Origin: Treponema parvum
GTDB taxonomy: Bacteria > Spirochaetota > Spirochaetia > Treponematales > Treponemataceae
Length of the DNA stretch: 64,000 nt
Direction: 5' to 3'
Assembly (NCBI RefSeq): GCF_017893965.1
Contig: NZ_CP054142.1
Span: 434,001 to 498,000 of the forward strand
Position numbers and translations under genes: made by a program. Positions 53,000-61,864 of the stretch are shown here, piece by piece (within the stretch, counting starts at the first letter, position 1; each line of letters begins with the position of its first letter). Below the pieces are notes generated by a model. It worked only from the letters and a program-made list of their open reading frames with translations, was not told the DNA's origin and did not search any database.

Positions 53000-53470
53000 A
53001 TGAAACAAAAATCTGCCGTTTTTGTGTTTTTTTTGATGTGCGGATGCCTGAGCGCGGAAACGATGTACATATGCGCACAAAAGGCGCAGCTCAAAGAAAA
53101 CACTTTCTTTTTTTCAAAAACCGTCGCAACTCTTTTATACGGCGACAGAGTGGACGTTCTTTCTTCAGACGGAAAATGGATAAAAGTTTCTCCCCAAGAT
53201 AAAGGCGCCGCAGCAAAAGATGTTTCAGGCTGGCTTCAAAGTTCGGCGCTCACAAAAAAGAAGATCGTTTCAAGAGGCAACCGTGTTTCCGCAGATGCGA
53301 AAGAACTTGCGCTCGCCGGTAAGGGGTTCAGTGAGGAAGTGGAAAACGAATACAAAAAATCGGGAAAGGCCGACTACGCCGCTGTGGACAAAATGGAAGA
53401 TGCGGAGCTTTCTTCTTCGGATCTTTTTCAATTCATACTTAAAGGAAAATTAAACGGGGCTGGGGAATGA
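53000..53470 (+). CDS. Exported SH3-like domain protein
   Basis: The ATG at 53000 after GGGAG gives 156 residues. Residues 1-20 form a signal peptide (MCGCLSA; the Cys could be lipidated). An SH3b-like domain follows (about 25-85: AQLKENTFFFSKTVATLLYGDRVDVLSSDGKWIKV and GWLQSSAL), then a charged helical tail. SH3b domains often bind cell-wall peptides. Its stop overlaps the start of the M48 gene by four bases, which suggests one functional unit. Confidence 0.8.
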   Translation: MKQKSAVFVFFLMCGCLSAETMYICAQKAQLKENTFFFSKTVATLLYGDRVDVLSSDGKWIKVSPQDKGAAAKDVSGWLQSSALTKKKIVSRGNRVSADAKELALAGKGFSEEVENEYKKSGKADYAAVDKMEDAELSSSDLFQFILKGKLNGAGE

Positions 53471-54390
53471 AAAAAAATGCGTTTATCTTGACCGTTTGTT
53501 TATTGTTAAGCGGACTTTTAATCTTAAGCTCGTGCAGTTCCGTCATGAACATTGCGAGCGCCGCAGCCGAAGCAGCGGGATCGGCAGGAATTGTCGATCC
53601 TAATATTGCGTCTTCCGTATCTTCATCTGCCGCCGCTATCGGCAAGGCTGCAGAAACCGTTACTCCCGAACAGGAATACTATATAGGCCGTGCCGTTGCC
53701 GGTAATATTCTTGAAAATTATAAGGTCTTTGATTCTGCAAAGGCGCAAAAATATCTTAACGAAATATGCAATACCGTTGCAATTAATTCCGACAGGCCCG
53801 TATTATACAAAAACTACCGGGTCGCGATCCTTGATACGGACGAAGTAAACGCTTTTGCAACTTCAGGCGGACACATCATGGTAAGCAGGGGGCTCATATC
53901 CTGCGCTCATTCCGAAGACGAATTGGCTGCAGTCCTTGCTCATGAAATATCTCACATACAGCTGCGGCACAGCATAAAGGCGATCAGATCCAGCCGTGCT
54001 ACGGACGCTGTTTTAAAAACCGCAGGAGCCGCCCTTATCGTATCCGTAAATTCCGGAGAATTGGCTGGAATCGTAGCGGGATTTGACGATACCGTAAACG
54101 ACATAGTGAGCACTATGGTGAATTCGGGTTATTCGAAAAAACAAGAATATGAGGCCGACGAAAACGCTCTTTTGCTTTTAAAAGCCGCAGGCTACGATCC
54201 TAACGCCATGCGTTCGATGCTTGAACTTTTAAAGGAAAAAGAAAAGGGACAGACGACGGGATTTTCAAAAACTCATCCTTCGCCCGAAGCCCGCATGGAA
54301 AATCTCAAAGGCAAGTATGAAAAATATTCTGACGATGAAGCCCGCTTGATCAGAACGGGGCGTTTTGAGCGCATAAAAGAGTTTTTGTAA
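53467..54390 (+). CDS. M48 family zinc metalloprotease lipoprotein
   Basis: The 307-residue product has a signal peptide with lipobox LILSSC and an Ala/Ser-rich linker. The catalytic site is HEISHIQLRH, with the third ligand Glu in EYEADENALLLL. VNAFATSGGHIMVSRGLI is typical of periplasmic M48 proteases such as BepA and LoiP, which keep outer-membrane proteins in order. It lacks the TPR domain of BepA. It lies between an SH3-like protein and an adenylate cyclase, four bases from the latter. Confidence 0.93.
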   Translation: MKKNAFILTVCLLLSGLLILSSCSSVMNIASAAAEAAGSAGIVDPNIASSVSSSAAAIGKAAETVTPEQEYYIGRAVAGNILENYKVFDSAKAQKYLNEICNTVAINSDRPVLYKNYRVAILDTDEVNAFATSGGHIMVSRGLISCAHSEDELAAVLAHEISHIQLRHSIKAIRSSRATDAVLKTAGAALIVSVNSGELAGIVAGFDDTVNDIVSTMVNSGYSKKQEYEADENALLLLKAAGYDPNAMRSMLELLKEKEKGQTTGFSKTHPSPEARMENLKGKYEKYSDDEARLIRTGRFERIKEFL

Positions 54391-54393
54391 AAT

Positions 54394-56484
54394 ATGAAGA
54401 AATTAAAAAAGAGAAACGTAGCGGTCTTTGTCGGAGTTTTTGCTCTATGTTCGTTATTGCATTTTTCAGGTTTTTTTACGTTTGCCGAAAATAAAGCCTA
54501 TGACGCCAGGACGGTTTTAACTCCCGAAAGAACGCCTCCGTCCGATGAAATTTGCTTTATTGCAGTCGACCAGGCAAGCATTGATTGGGCGCAAAAAGAA
54601 AAAGGCTGGGGATGGCCGTGGCCGCGTTCGGCCTACGGCGATATCGTAAGATATATGACATTGGGAGATGCCGCCTGCGTGCTTTTGGACGTTCTTTATA
54701 CGGAACCTTCGGTTTACGGAATTGCCGACGATGAAAATTTCGCTATTGCGTGCAGAGAAAACGGCAGGGTAGTTCAGGTTATGTTTGCGGATACGGCTTC
54801 GGGCGGCGGATCTGCAAGCGCCGAAAGCGAAAAAGGCTATAAGGCGCTGTTTCCGGTCGAAAGCCTTAAAAATTCCGCGGCGCTTTTGGCAAATATCATA
54901 AGCGCAAAGGACGGCGACGACGTTATAAGGCGGACAAGACTGTCTTTTAATTTGAACGGAATTGAATATCCTTCGCTGGGAGCGGCGCCGTTTGTGATCG
55001 GCGAGCAAAGGGCAGGCAAAAAATCTGTCGCTGAAGCAATTTCATCGCTTAAAAAAAATTCGCCGCTTCTTCCCGACGAAACCGTTTTGCTAAGATATAA
55101 AAGGAATATCGATTCCTATCTTCCTTACAGGGCCTGTGATATTTTAAAAAGCTACGACGCTCTTTTGGCGGGTAAAGAGCCCATTCTTCCGCCTGAAAAT
55201 TTTAAGAATACTGCCGTGTTTTTGGCCTATTACGCTCCCGGCCTGTTTGATATATGTTCTTCGCCCGTGTCGCAAGTGTATCCGGGTGTCGGTGTTCACA
55301 TAACCGCTTACGACAACATTTTAAATGGCGGTTTTGTAAAAAAGCTTCCGGCTTGGCTTAATCTCATCTATTTGTTTGCGGTGTGCTTTGCAGGAGCTAT
55401 GGTGCTTGACATTACCGGCAGACAAAAAAATCAAAAAACGGCGCCTGTGATAGCGGCGGCGGCTCTTTTTTTAGGCGTGGCGGCGATCATTTCGCTTTCA
55501 TTTGTTCTGTTTTATTTCAATTTATGGATATTACTCGCCGCTCCTTTGACCGGTTTTATACTTTCTTTTGGCACGCAGGTTTTTTTAGGCTATGTTTTTG
55601 AAGGCCGGCAGAAAAAATTCATTAAATCAGCTTTCAGCCAATATTTAAGTCCCGCCGTAATAGAACAGCTTATAACGGATCCTAAAAAACTCAAGCTCGG
55701 CGGCGAAAAGCGGGAGATAAGCATTTATTTTTCGGACATACAGGGGTTTACTTCCGTTTCTGAAAAACTTTCCCCTGAAGCTCTTACCGAATTCCTAAAC
55801 ACTTATCTTTCGGCAATGACGGATATTATTTTGAATACGGGCGGAACGATAGATAAATATGAAGGAGATGCGATTATAGCCTTTTGGAACGCGCCCGCCG
55901 ATGAAGAAGACCACGCTTTAAGAGCCGTAGACGCCGCCATGCAATGTCAAAGGCAATTGAGCCTGATGCGAGCTGAGCTTGCAAAACTTTCAGGCGGGCA
56001 AATCTATCAGCGGATAGGACTTAATACCGGCTATGCGGTAGTGGGAAACATGGGGTCGCACAGCCGGTTTGATTATACTATGCTGGGAGACAGCGTAAAT
56101 CTCGCTTCAAGACTGGAAGGGCTTAACAAACAGTTCGGTACTTACACGATGTGTTCAAAGGCTACAAAGGATGCGGCCGTAAAATTCGGATGCAACCTTT
56201 ATTGGCGGGAACTAGCCCGTGTGGCCGTTGTCGGGAAAAAAGAAGCCGTTACCGTATTCGAACCGCTTGAGATGAGCGAGTTTGAAAAAAAATTCGAAAT
56301 TTTTGAAAATTTCGATAAGGCAAGAGATCTCTTTTATTCCGGAAGATTTTCCGATTCTATTTTATTGTTCGAACGCTTTTGCGGCGAAGACGGTCCTTGC
56401 AGATCCTACGCGCAAAAGTGCAGAATTCTCATGGAGAACCCGAATGATCAATGGGACGGAGTGTGGCACAGTACTGAAAAATAA
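54394..56484 (+). CDS. CHASE2-domain adenylate cyclase
   Basis: The 696-residue membrane protein has an N-terminal TM (about 8-28), a periplasmic CHASE2 sensor (about 30-330), three TMs (about 335-420) and a class III cyclase domain (about 440-620). The metal Asp residues lie in FSDIQGF and YEGDAIIAFW, Lys in TIDKYEGD and Asp in FDYTMLGDSVNLASR indicate ATP rather than GTP, and the Asn/Arg transition-state pair is present. It should make cAMP in response to an envelope signal. A C-terminal tail of about 75 residues is TPR-like. Only three bases separate it from the M48 gene. Confidence 0.93.
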   Translation: MKKLKKRNVAVFVGVFALCSLLHFSGFFTFAENKAYDARTVLTPERTPPSDEICFIAVDQASIDWAQKEKGWGWPWPRSAYGDIVRYMTLGDAACVLLDVLYTEPSVYGIADDENFAIACRENGRVVQVMFADTASGGGSASAESEKGYKALFPVESLKNSAALLANIISAKDGDDVIRRTRLSFNLNGIEYPSLGAAPFVIGEQRAGKKSVAEAISSLKKNSPLLPDETVLLRYKRNIDSYLPYRACDILKSYDALLAGKEPILPPENFKNTAVFLAYYAPGLFDICSSPVSQVYPGVGVHITAYDNILNGGFVKKLPAWLNLIYLFAVCFAGAMVLDITGRQKNQKTAPVIAAAALFLGVAAIISLSFVLFYFNLWILLAAPLTGFILSFGTQVFLGYVFEGRQKKFIKSAFSQYLSPAVIEQLITDPKKLKLGGEKREISIYFSDIQGFTSVSEKLSPEALTEFLNTYLSAMTDIILNTGGTIDKYEGDAIIAFWNAPADEEDHALRAVDAAMQCQRQLSLMRAELAKLSGGQIYQRIGLNTGYAVVGNMGSHSRFDYTMLGDSVNLASRLEGLNKQFGTYTMCSKATKDAAVKFGCNLYWRELARVAVVGKKEAVTVFEPLEMSEFEKKFEIFENFDKARDLFYSGRFSDSILLFERFCGEDGPCRSYAQKCRILMENPNDQWDGVWHSTEK

Positions 56485-56490
56485 GGCGGA

Positions 56491-56538
56491 ACCTCTAAAA
56501 ACTGCGGTTCTTAGAGGTGACTGCGGCTCATGAGCCGC
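56491..56538 (+). promoter_or_regulatory. Two palindromes after the cyclase gene
   Basis: ACCTCTAA/TTAGAGGT (56491-56498, 56511-56518) and the perfect palindrome GCGGCTCATGAGCCGC (56523-56538). No T-run follows. They could be mRNA-end structures or a binding site for the next gene. Confidence 0.45.
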
Positions 56539-56604
56539 TAAAATGCGATGTTGTAACTTGCGATAATACAGCGAGTTATAATTCGTCAAGATATACAAGG
56601 ATAT

Positions 56605-58371
56605 ATGAAAAAAGCGGCAGGCGGTTTTTTTAAAAGGGCGTATTTTGCAAACCCGATTATACAGTTCCTTATCTCTTACGTTTCGGTTTTGACGATTCCC
56701 ATAGCGTTTGTGCTTATCGCGTTGCAGTTTACGTTTTCTTTTATAACTGAAAATGTGATGATTTCTAACATGACTGTTTTGAATCATTCAAAACAGCTCA
56801 TGGATTTGCGCATGGATTCCATTCAGACCTTGGCAGGATACATGGTGTGCGATAGGGATCTCAACGAATTGATAAAGACGGATAGAATAGAAAACGCCGA
56901 CGATCCTGTCCTTCTTAAAACGCTGGAATCGCTTGCCGATATTATCGACGCACGCGGCAATGACTTGCTGGAATCGGCATATGTGATTTTGCGCCGTCCT
57001 AAAAAAGTTCTTTATAAGAGGGGAGTTTATTCGTTTGACGATTTTACCGGGTATATTAAGAATTTCGGCATTGAATATTCCTTTTGGGAAGATCGGTATT
57101 GCAATTCTGATAAAAAACTGCCGTTCTTTTTGCCTAACAGGGCGGGAATAGATTACATAGTGCCGTTCGGCGTAGACAGGGACGGTAAAAATTGTGGAAC
57201 GGTAGTGTGCAATATCTCAAGCGGCGCAATGAAAAACATACTTGATTTTTCCGAAGAATACGGTTCTTATTCCTTTTTTCTAGTAGACGAAATCAAAAAT
57301 AAAAGCGAAACGCCTATGTCGCATGTTCTTTGGTCTGAAGATTTTATGTCACGAAGCGATCTTTTGCAGACGCTTGACCTTTCGCAAAGGCGGAACATGA
57401 AAATGGGCAGAGGAATTTGGATTATTTATACTCAGTCGGAACAGTACGGTTGGAGTTATGTTCTTGCCGTTTCTTCCGATCGCTTGTTGAACAAATTCAA
57501 CAGGTTAAGGCTGATTTTAATCCTTATGCTCATGTTCACTGTGGCCGTCGGGCTTTTTATATCTTCCTTCCTTGCCGTAAAAAAAGGAAAGCCCGTAAAA
57601 GACATTTTTGATTCGCTTGAATCGCATTACTTTGCCGATACGCACGGGGCGGGGCATGAAGTTCGCGATATGGCAAGCCTTGAAAAACTGTTTGAAAGGC
57701 TGTTCGACAGCATTACCGCCGTCAGAAAAGAAGATCTGTTTTATCCTGAAGTGCTCGAAGCGTTTTTATGCAGCAATATAAGATCGGGAAACTTTGAAGC
57801 TGCAAAATCGATAGTGCTCATGATTGAAAAAGAAAATTTTGAAAACAGGGTTTGCGACGCCGCAAAGTTTTCCGAACTGAACGTAAAAATTTGTGCGGCG
57901 CTCATGCCGTTTGAAGCGCTTGAAACCGTAAGCGCTCGGCGTTTGGACTCTCTTAAAAATTATTCTTTGCCGCCCGAAGATCATAGAAAATATTTTGACG
58001 AGCTGCTGAATATTTGCGAATCCTTATGTGAAAATGCCGGAAGGAAAAAAAACATGCAGCGCAAGGATCTTGCACAAAAGATAAAATCTTATCTCGATGA
58101 TAATTATAGCCAGACGGGGCTTTGCCTTACCATGGTGAGCGACAAATTTGCAGTGTCCGAAAGCTATGTTTCTATGATCTACAAAGAGCAACTCGGTGTG
58201 AATTTTGCGGATTATTTGGAAAAAAAGCGGATAGAAAAAGCCTGCGAATTGCTGGCAGTAAAAAACGATCCTATTGAAAATGTCGCGTTTGCCGTAGGGT
58301 ACTCAAGCGCCTCAAGTTTTAGGCGGGCTTTTAAACGGGTTACGGGAAAAACTCCTAAGGTCTACAGGTAA
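56605..58371 (+). CDS. Membrane-bound AraC-type regulator with extracytoplasmic sensor
   Basis: AAGGA precedes the ATG; 588 residues. A TM near 20-45 and another near 300-320 enclose a sensor of about 250 residues (Cache-like; LDFSEEYGSYSFFLVDE). The C-terminal 100 residues are a double HTH of the AraC type (QTGLCLTMVSDKFAVSESYVSMIYKEQLGVNFADYLEKKR and ENVAFAVGYSSASSFRRAFKRVTGKTPKVY, in outline). Such one-protein sensors, common in Firmicutes (YesN/YesM-like fusions), control nearby sugar transport. It most likely activates the transporter and GH120 genes next to it. Confidence 0.9.
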   Translation: MKKAAGGFFKRAYFANPIIQFLISYVSVLTIPIAFVLIALQFTFSFITENVMISNMTVLNHSKQLMDLRMDSIQTLAGYMVCDRDLNELIKTDRIENADDPVLLKTLESLADIIDARGNDLLESAYVILRRPKKVLYKRGVYSFDDFTGYIKNFGIEYSFWEDRYCNSDKKLPFFLPNRAGIDYIVPFGVDRDGKNCGTVVCNISSGAMKNILDFSEEYGSYSFFLVDEIKNKSETPMSHVLWSEDFMSRSDLLQTLDLSQRRNMKMGRGIWIIYTQSEQYGWSYVLAVSSDRLLNKFNRLRLILILMLMFTVAVGLFISSFLAVKKGKPVKDIFDSLESHYFADTHGAGHEVRDMASLEKLFERLFDSITAVRKEDLFYPEVLEAFLCSNIRSGNFEAAKSIVLMIEKENFENRVCDAAKFSELNVKICAALMPFEALETVSARRLDSLKNYSLPPEDHRKYFDELLNICESLCENAGRKKNMQRKDLAQKIKSYLDDNYSQTGLCLTMVSDKFAVSESYVSMIYKEQLGVNFADYLEKKRIEKACELLAVKNDPIENVAFAVGYSSASSFRRAFKRVTGKTPKVYR

Positions 58372-58394
58372 ATCTTATCCGACTCGAAATTTAT

Positions 58395-58630
58395 TTGACA
58401 CACTAAAAGTTTGGAACAAAATTAAGAAAAACATCAGAGCGCTAAAGTTTTGGACAGCCCTTGAACCGGTTTTTATCCCAGTCTAAACATACACTTTTTA
58501 TTCGGTAAAAAATTGTGCCTTTACATATGAAAATTTCACTTTTAAACTTTACTAAGATTGTATGTGCGCGGTGCGCACGGATTTTGCCGTCTTGGAAAAT
58601 TCAAATTTTCCTGCGGCGATGCATTTATAG
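58395..58630 (+). promoter_or_regulatory. Control region and leader of the xylo-oligosaccharide genes, with a decayed family A copy
   Basis: TTGACA (58395-58400) has no good -10 at 17 bases, which suits an activator-dependent promoter. CTAAAAGTTTGGAAC (58403) and CTAAAGTTTTGGAC (58442) are near-direct repeats 39 bases apart and may be regulator sites, though the second also ends in the family B half-site TTGGACAGCCC. From about 58556 the leader contains GTGCGC/GCGCAC and GGAAAATT/AATTTTCC with TGCCGTC/GCGGCGA flanks, a decayed family A unit running to just before the ribosome site. Confidence 0.5.
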
Positions 58631-58638
58631 GGGGTACC

Positions 58639-59940
58639 ATGAAAAAGATTGGAATTATTTTGGCAGTGCTGATCGTTGCGGCCGGTCTTGCTGCGGCGAA
58701 CGGCACAAAAGAAGCGCCTAAGGGCGGAGCAGCCTCAGGCGAGCAGATCACGTTGAATTTATGGCACATAGGAGTCGACGCTACCCGTCATGCGGCTATG
58801 AAAGCTGCGATTGACAGATACCAGGCGGCAAACCCGAATGTAAAAGTCATTGAACAGGCTATTGAAAACGATCCGTACAAAACGAAACTTAAGACGGCCA
58901 TGGGCGGCGGAAATCCGCCTGATGTATTTATAACATGGGGCGGCGGCTGGCTTGAAGAATTTGTAAAGGCAGGCAAAGTTCTTGACATAAACGACAGGAT
59001 CGCAAAGGTGTCCGATAATTATCTTTTACCCGGTATTTCGATGGGAAAGGTAGGAAACTCTTACTACGGTTTACCGATAACATGCGGACCTTCATCCGTT
59101 TATTATAACGCCGAGCTGTATAAAAAATACGGCCTTTCGGTTCCTAAAACCTTAAGTGAATTTGAAAACAACTGTGATATTCTTAAGAAAAACGGAATTA
59201 TTCCTATTGCGCTCGGAAACTCAAGCAAATGGCCCGGCGCTATAACCTTTATTTATCTTTCCATGCGCTACGGCGGAGCAGAAACGTTTACAAAGGCGTA
59301 TGCGAGAAACGGCGCTGATTTTACCGACGAAAGTTTTGTAAAAGCAGGTGCTAAAATTCAGGAATGGGTTAAAAAAGGATACTATCCTGAAGGAATGAAC
59401 GGTATTAATTACGACACTGGCGGTTCACGTATGCTTTTTTACAGCGGAAGAGCCGCGCACCTAATTCAGACAAACGGTCTTTTGGGCGCTTGCCGTTCCG
59501 AAGCTCCTGATTTCTTTAAGAATAACCTCGGCCTGTTTAAATTCCCTGTAATCGAAGGCGCAAAAGGTTCTGCGGATGAAATTGTCGGCGGCGGAACTGT
59601 AGTTCACATTTCTTCTTCGTGTAAACACCCTGATGAAGCTTTCGGTCTTTTGGTAGCCGTTTCGGATCTTGCGTACGGACAGGATATGGTAAACGGTTCA
59701 AGCATGATTACAGGCGTCAAGGGCGTGAACATAAAGGATCCTCTTGTAAAACAGCAGTACGAAGTTCTGCTCGGCGCAAAATTTATGCAGAATTTTTATG
59801 ATCAGTACTTGCCGCCCGCTTTAGGCGAAGTTCATAAAAATACAACCCAAGCTCTGTTCGGCTTGACTATGACTCCCGAACAGGCCGCTAGTGAAGTAGA
59901 AGCTAAAGCGGTTGAAATTTTAGGTCCCGCAAAGAAATAA
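58639..59940 (+). CDS. Sugar ABC transporter substrate-binding protein
   Basis: The ATG at 58639 after AGGGGG gives 433 residues; an upstream extension is repeat DNA. The signal peptide ends in LAAANG with no lipobox Cys. The mature part is a CUT1-type receptor: LNLWHIGVDATRHAAMKAAIDRYQAANPNVKV, PPDVFITWGGGWLEEFVKAGKVLDI and the C-terminal PPALGEVHKNTTQALFG. With the GH120 enzyme downstream, xylo-oligosaccharides are the probable ligand. Confidence 0.92.
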   Translation: MKKIGIILAVLIVAAGLAAANGTKEAPKGGAASGEQITLNLWHIGVDATRHAAMKAAIDRYQAANPNVKVIEQAIENDPYKTKLKTAMGGGNPPDVFITWGGGWLEEFVKAGKVLDINDRIAKVSDNYLLPGISMGKVGNSYYGLPITCGPSSVYYNAELYKKYGLSVPKTLSEFENNCDILKKNGIIPIALGNSSKWPGAITFIYLSMRYGGAETFTKAYARNGADFTDESFVKAGAKIQEWVKKGYYPEGMNGINYDTGGSRMLFYSGRAAHLIQTNGLLGACRSEAPDFFKNNLGLFKFPVIEGAKGSADEIVGGGTVVHISSSCKHPDEAFGLLVAVSDLAYGQDMVNGSSMITGVKGVNIKDPLVKQQYEVLLGAKFMQNFYDQYLPPALGEVHKNTTQALFGLTMTPEQAASEVEAKAVEILGPAKK

Positions 59941-60093
59941 AAATACGAAAAATACCGGATGCCGCCGCGCAAAAAACGCGCGGCAGCCCGTGTTGGCCGC
60001 ATGCGCCGCTTTGAAAAAGCCGGTTTTATCGGCGTTTGTATACTGAGATTTTGCATAAAATGCGTGCAAATTTTGCCGCACAAGGAGGAAAGA

Positions 60094-61020
60094 TTGGCCG
60101 GTGTATATAATTCAAAAAGCAACCGCACAAAAGAAATTTTATTTGTGATTGCATGTCTTGTTCCCGGTTTTTTGATTTACGGAACTTACAATCTTTTGGG
60201 AATAGTTAAAACTTTTCATTACAGTTTGCTTTCATGGACGGGAATAAGCGACGTCCGGCCTTTTATCGGTTTGGAAAATTATTTTAAGCTTGTAAAAGAT
60301 CCCAGCATGATGGTCGCCATAAGAAACAATCTTATTTTAGTCGTCACTTCGATCTGCATTCAACTTCCCTGCGCATTGCTTATCGCTATGGCGCTGAATT
60401 CAAAAATAAAAGGAACAAAATTTTTTAGAACGGTATTCTTTTTACCCATGCTTTTTTCAACCGTCGCTACGGGTATCATGTGGCAGCTGTTTTACGATCC
60501 TATGTTCGGGATTTTAGCTTATCTGATGAAGTTTTTAGGGCTGGGGTCCAAAGTCATAGGCTTCCTTGCCGATACACGCACTGCGATGCCGGCCGTGTTG
60601 TTCGTAATATGCTGGCAATTTATTCCTTTTTACATGATCATCCTAAAGGCCGGACTTGCAAATATTCCTGCCGAATTATACGAAGCGGCGCGCATTGACG
60701 GAGCTAACCGCTGGCAATGTTTCGTTCACGTAACCTTGCCGATGATCGCTCCTACGTTGAGAACGTCGGCCGTTATGTCTATGGTCGGTTCTCTTAAATA
60801 CTTTGACCTTATTTACATTATGACAGGCGGCGGCCCCAACGGCGCAAGCGAACTTATGGCTACATACATGTACAAAAAAGGATTTGTGGAATTCAGCATG
60901 GGCTACGCATCTTCCATTGCCGGAACAATGTTTATAATATGTTTTATTTTTGCCTGTTGTTTTTTGTATCTGACTCAGGAACACAAGGAAAAAATAAAAA
61001 AGGAGAAGGCACATGCGTGA
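60094..61020 (+). CDS. Sugar ABC transporter permease (MalF/UgpA type)
   Basis: Translation starts at TTG 60094, five bases after AAGGAGG; the frame continues upstream but without a ribosome site. The 308-residue protein has six hydrophobic segments and the EAA loop PAELYEAARIDGANRWQCFVHVTLPMIAPT (in outline), which docks the ATPase. It overlaps the next permease by eight bases. Confidence 0.92.
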   Translation: MAGVYNSKSNRTKEILFVIACLVPGFLIYGTYNLLGIVKTFHYSLLSWTGISDVRPFIGLENYFKLVKDPSMMVAIRNNLILVVTSICIQLPCALLIAMALNSKIKGTKFFRTVFFLPMLFSTVATGIMWQLFYDPMFGILAYLMKFLGLGSKVIGFLADTRTAMPAVLFVICWQFIPFYMIILKAGLANIPAELYEAARIDGANRWQCFVHVTLPMIAPTLRTSAVMSMVGSLKYFDLIYIMTGGGPNGASELMATYMYKKGFVEFSMGYASSIAGTMFIICFIFACCFLYLTQEHKEKIKKEKAHA

Positions 61021-61861
61021 AAACGGCGAAAAGTGGTTTTTAGGTGATTTTATTTTTTCACGTTTTATTTATCTGTTCTGTATCGTAATCGCAATAATAA
61101 CAGGATTTCCTCTGCTTTTTCTCCTGTTTAACAGTTTTAAGAGCCTTCCGGAATACATGCAGAATATTTGGTTTATTCCTAAAAAAATTTATTTAGGAAA
61201 CTACGTCTTGGTATTGGCTCCCGCCTTTTTAAGATATTTTATAAACAGCCTTATCGTGAGCGTTTGCGGTGTTTTGCTTACGATCACGGTGGCCTCTCTC
61301 ATGTCTTACATATTTGCGCGTTTTGAAATAAAGGTCGCAAAACCGCTTTATTTTCTTGTCATTGCGGGAATGATGATTCCTATTCATACGACGCTTATTC
61401 CGGTTTATACATTGAGCCATCAGATCGGATTTTACGATCATCTAATAGGTCTTATAGGCCCTTATGTTTCGTTTAATATTCCGATTTCCGTGTTTATTAT
61501 GACGCAATTTTTTAAAGAATGCCCGAAAGAACTTGAAGAAGCGGCAACGATAGACGGAGGCGGTAAATTCCTTATTTACAGAAAGATCATCATGCCGCTT
61601 TCTGTTCCTGCAATTTCTACCGTAGGCGTGTATACTTTTCTTAACATGTGGAATGAATTTATTTATGCGCTTGTTTTGATAGACACGCCTGCAAGAAAAA
61701 CGCTTTCTCTCGGAGTGCGCGATTTTTACGGATTTCAGACGATAAATATTCCGGCCGTGCTTACGGCCATACTGGTAGGATCTTTGCCTGTGCTGACCTT
61801 TTATTTTATAGCGCAGGATAAGGTTATAAACGGACTGACGCAGGGAGCGGTAAAGGGGTAA
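61013..61861 (+). CDS. Sugar ABC transporter permease (MalG/UgpE type)
   Basis: The 282-residue protein has six hydrophobic segments and the EAA loop PKELEEAATIDGGGKFLIYRKIIMPLSVPA (in outline). The C-terminal VINGLTQGAVKG is typical of MalG-type permeases. No ATPase gene is in the operon, so a shared MsmK/UgpC-type ATPase encoded elsewhere is expected. Confidence 0.93.
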   Translation: MRENGEKWFLGDFIFSRFIYLFCIVIAIITGFPLLFLLFNSFKSLPEYMQNIWFIPKKIYLGNYVLVLAPAFLRYFINSLIVSVCGVLLTITVASLMSYIFARFEIKVAKPLYFLVIAGMMIPIHTTLIPVYTLSHQIGFYDHLIGLIGPYVSFNIPISVFIMTQFFKECPKELEEAATIDGGGKFLIYRKIIMPLSVPAISTVGVYTFLNMWNEFIYALVLIDTPARKTLSLGVRDFYGFQTINIPAVLTAILVGSLPVLTFYFIAQDKVINGLTQGAVKG

Positions 61862-61864
61862 GAT

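Noticed and set aside
58403-58455. Definite AraC operator direct repeats upstream of the sugar transporter
   Set aside because: The second repeat overlaps a family B half-site, so similarity may come from the repeat family; kept only as a possibility.
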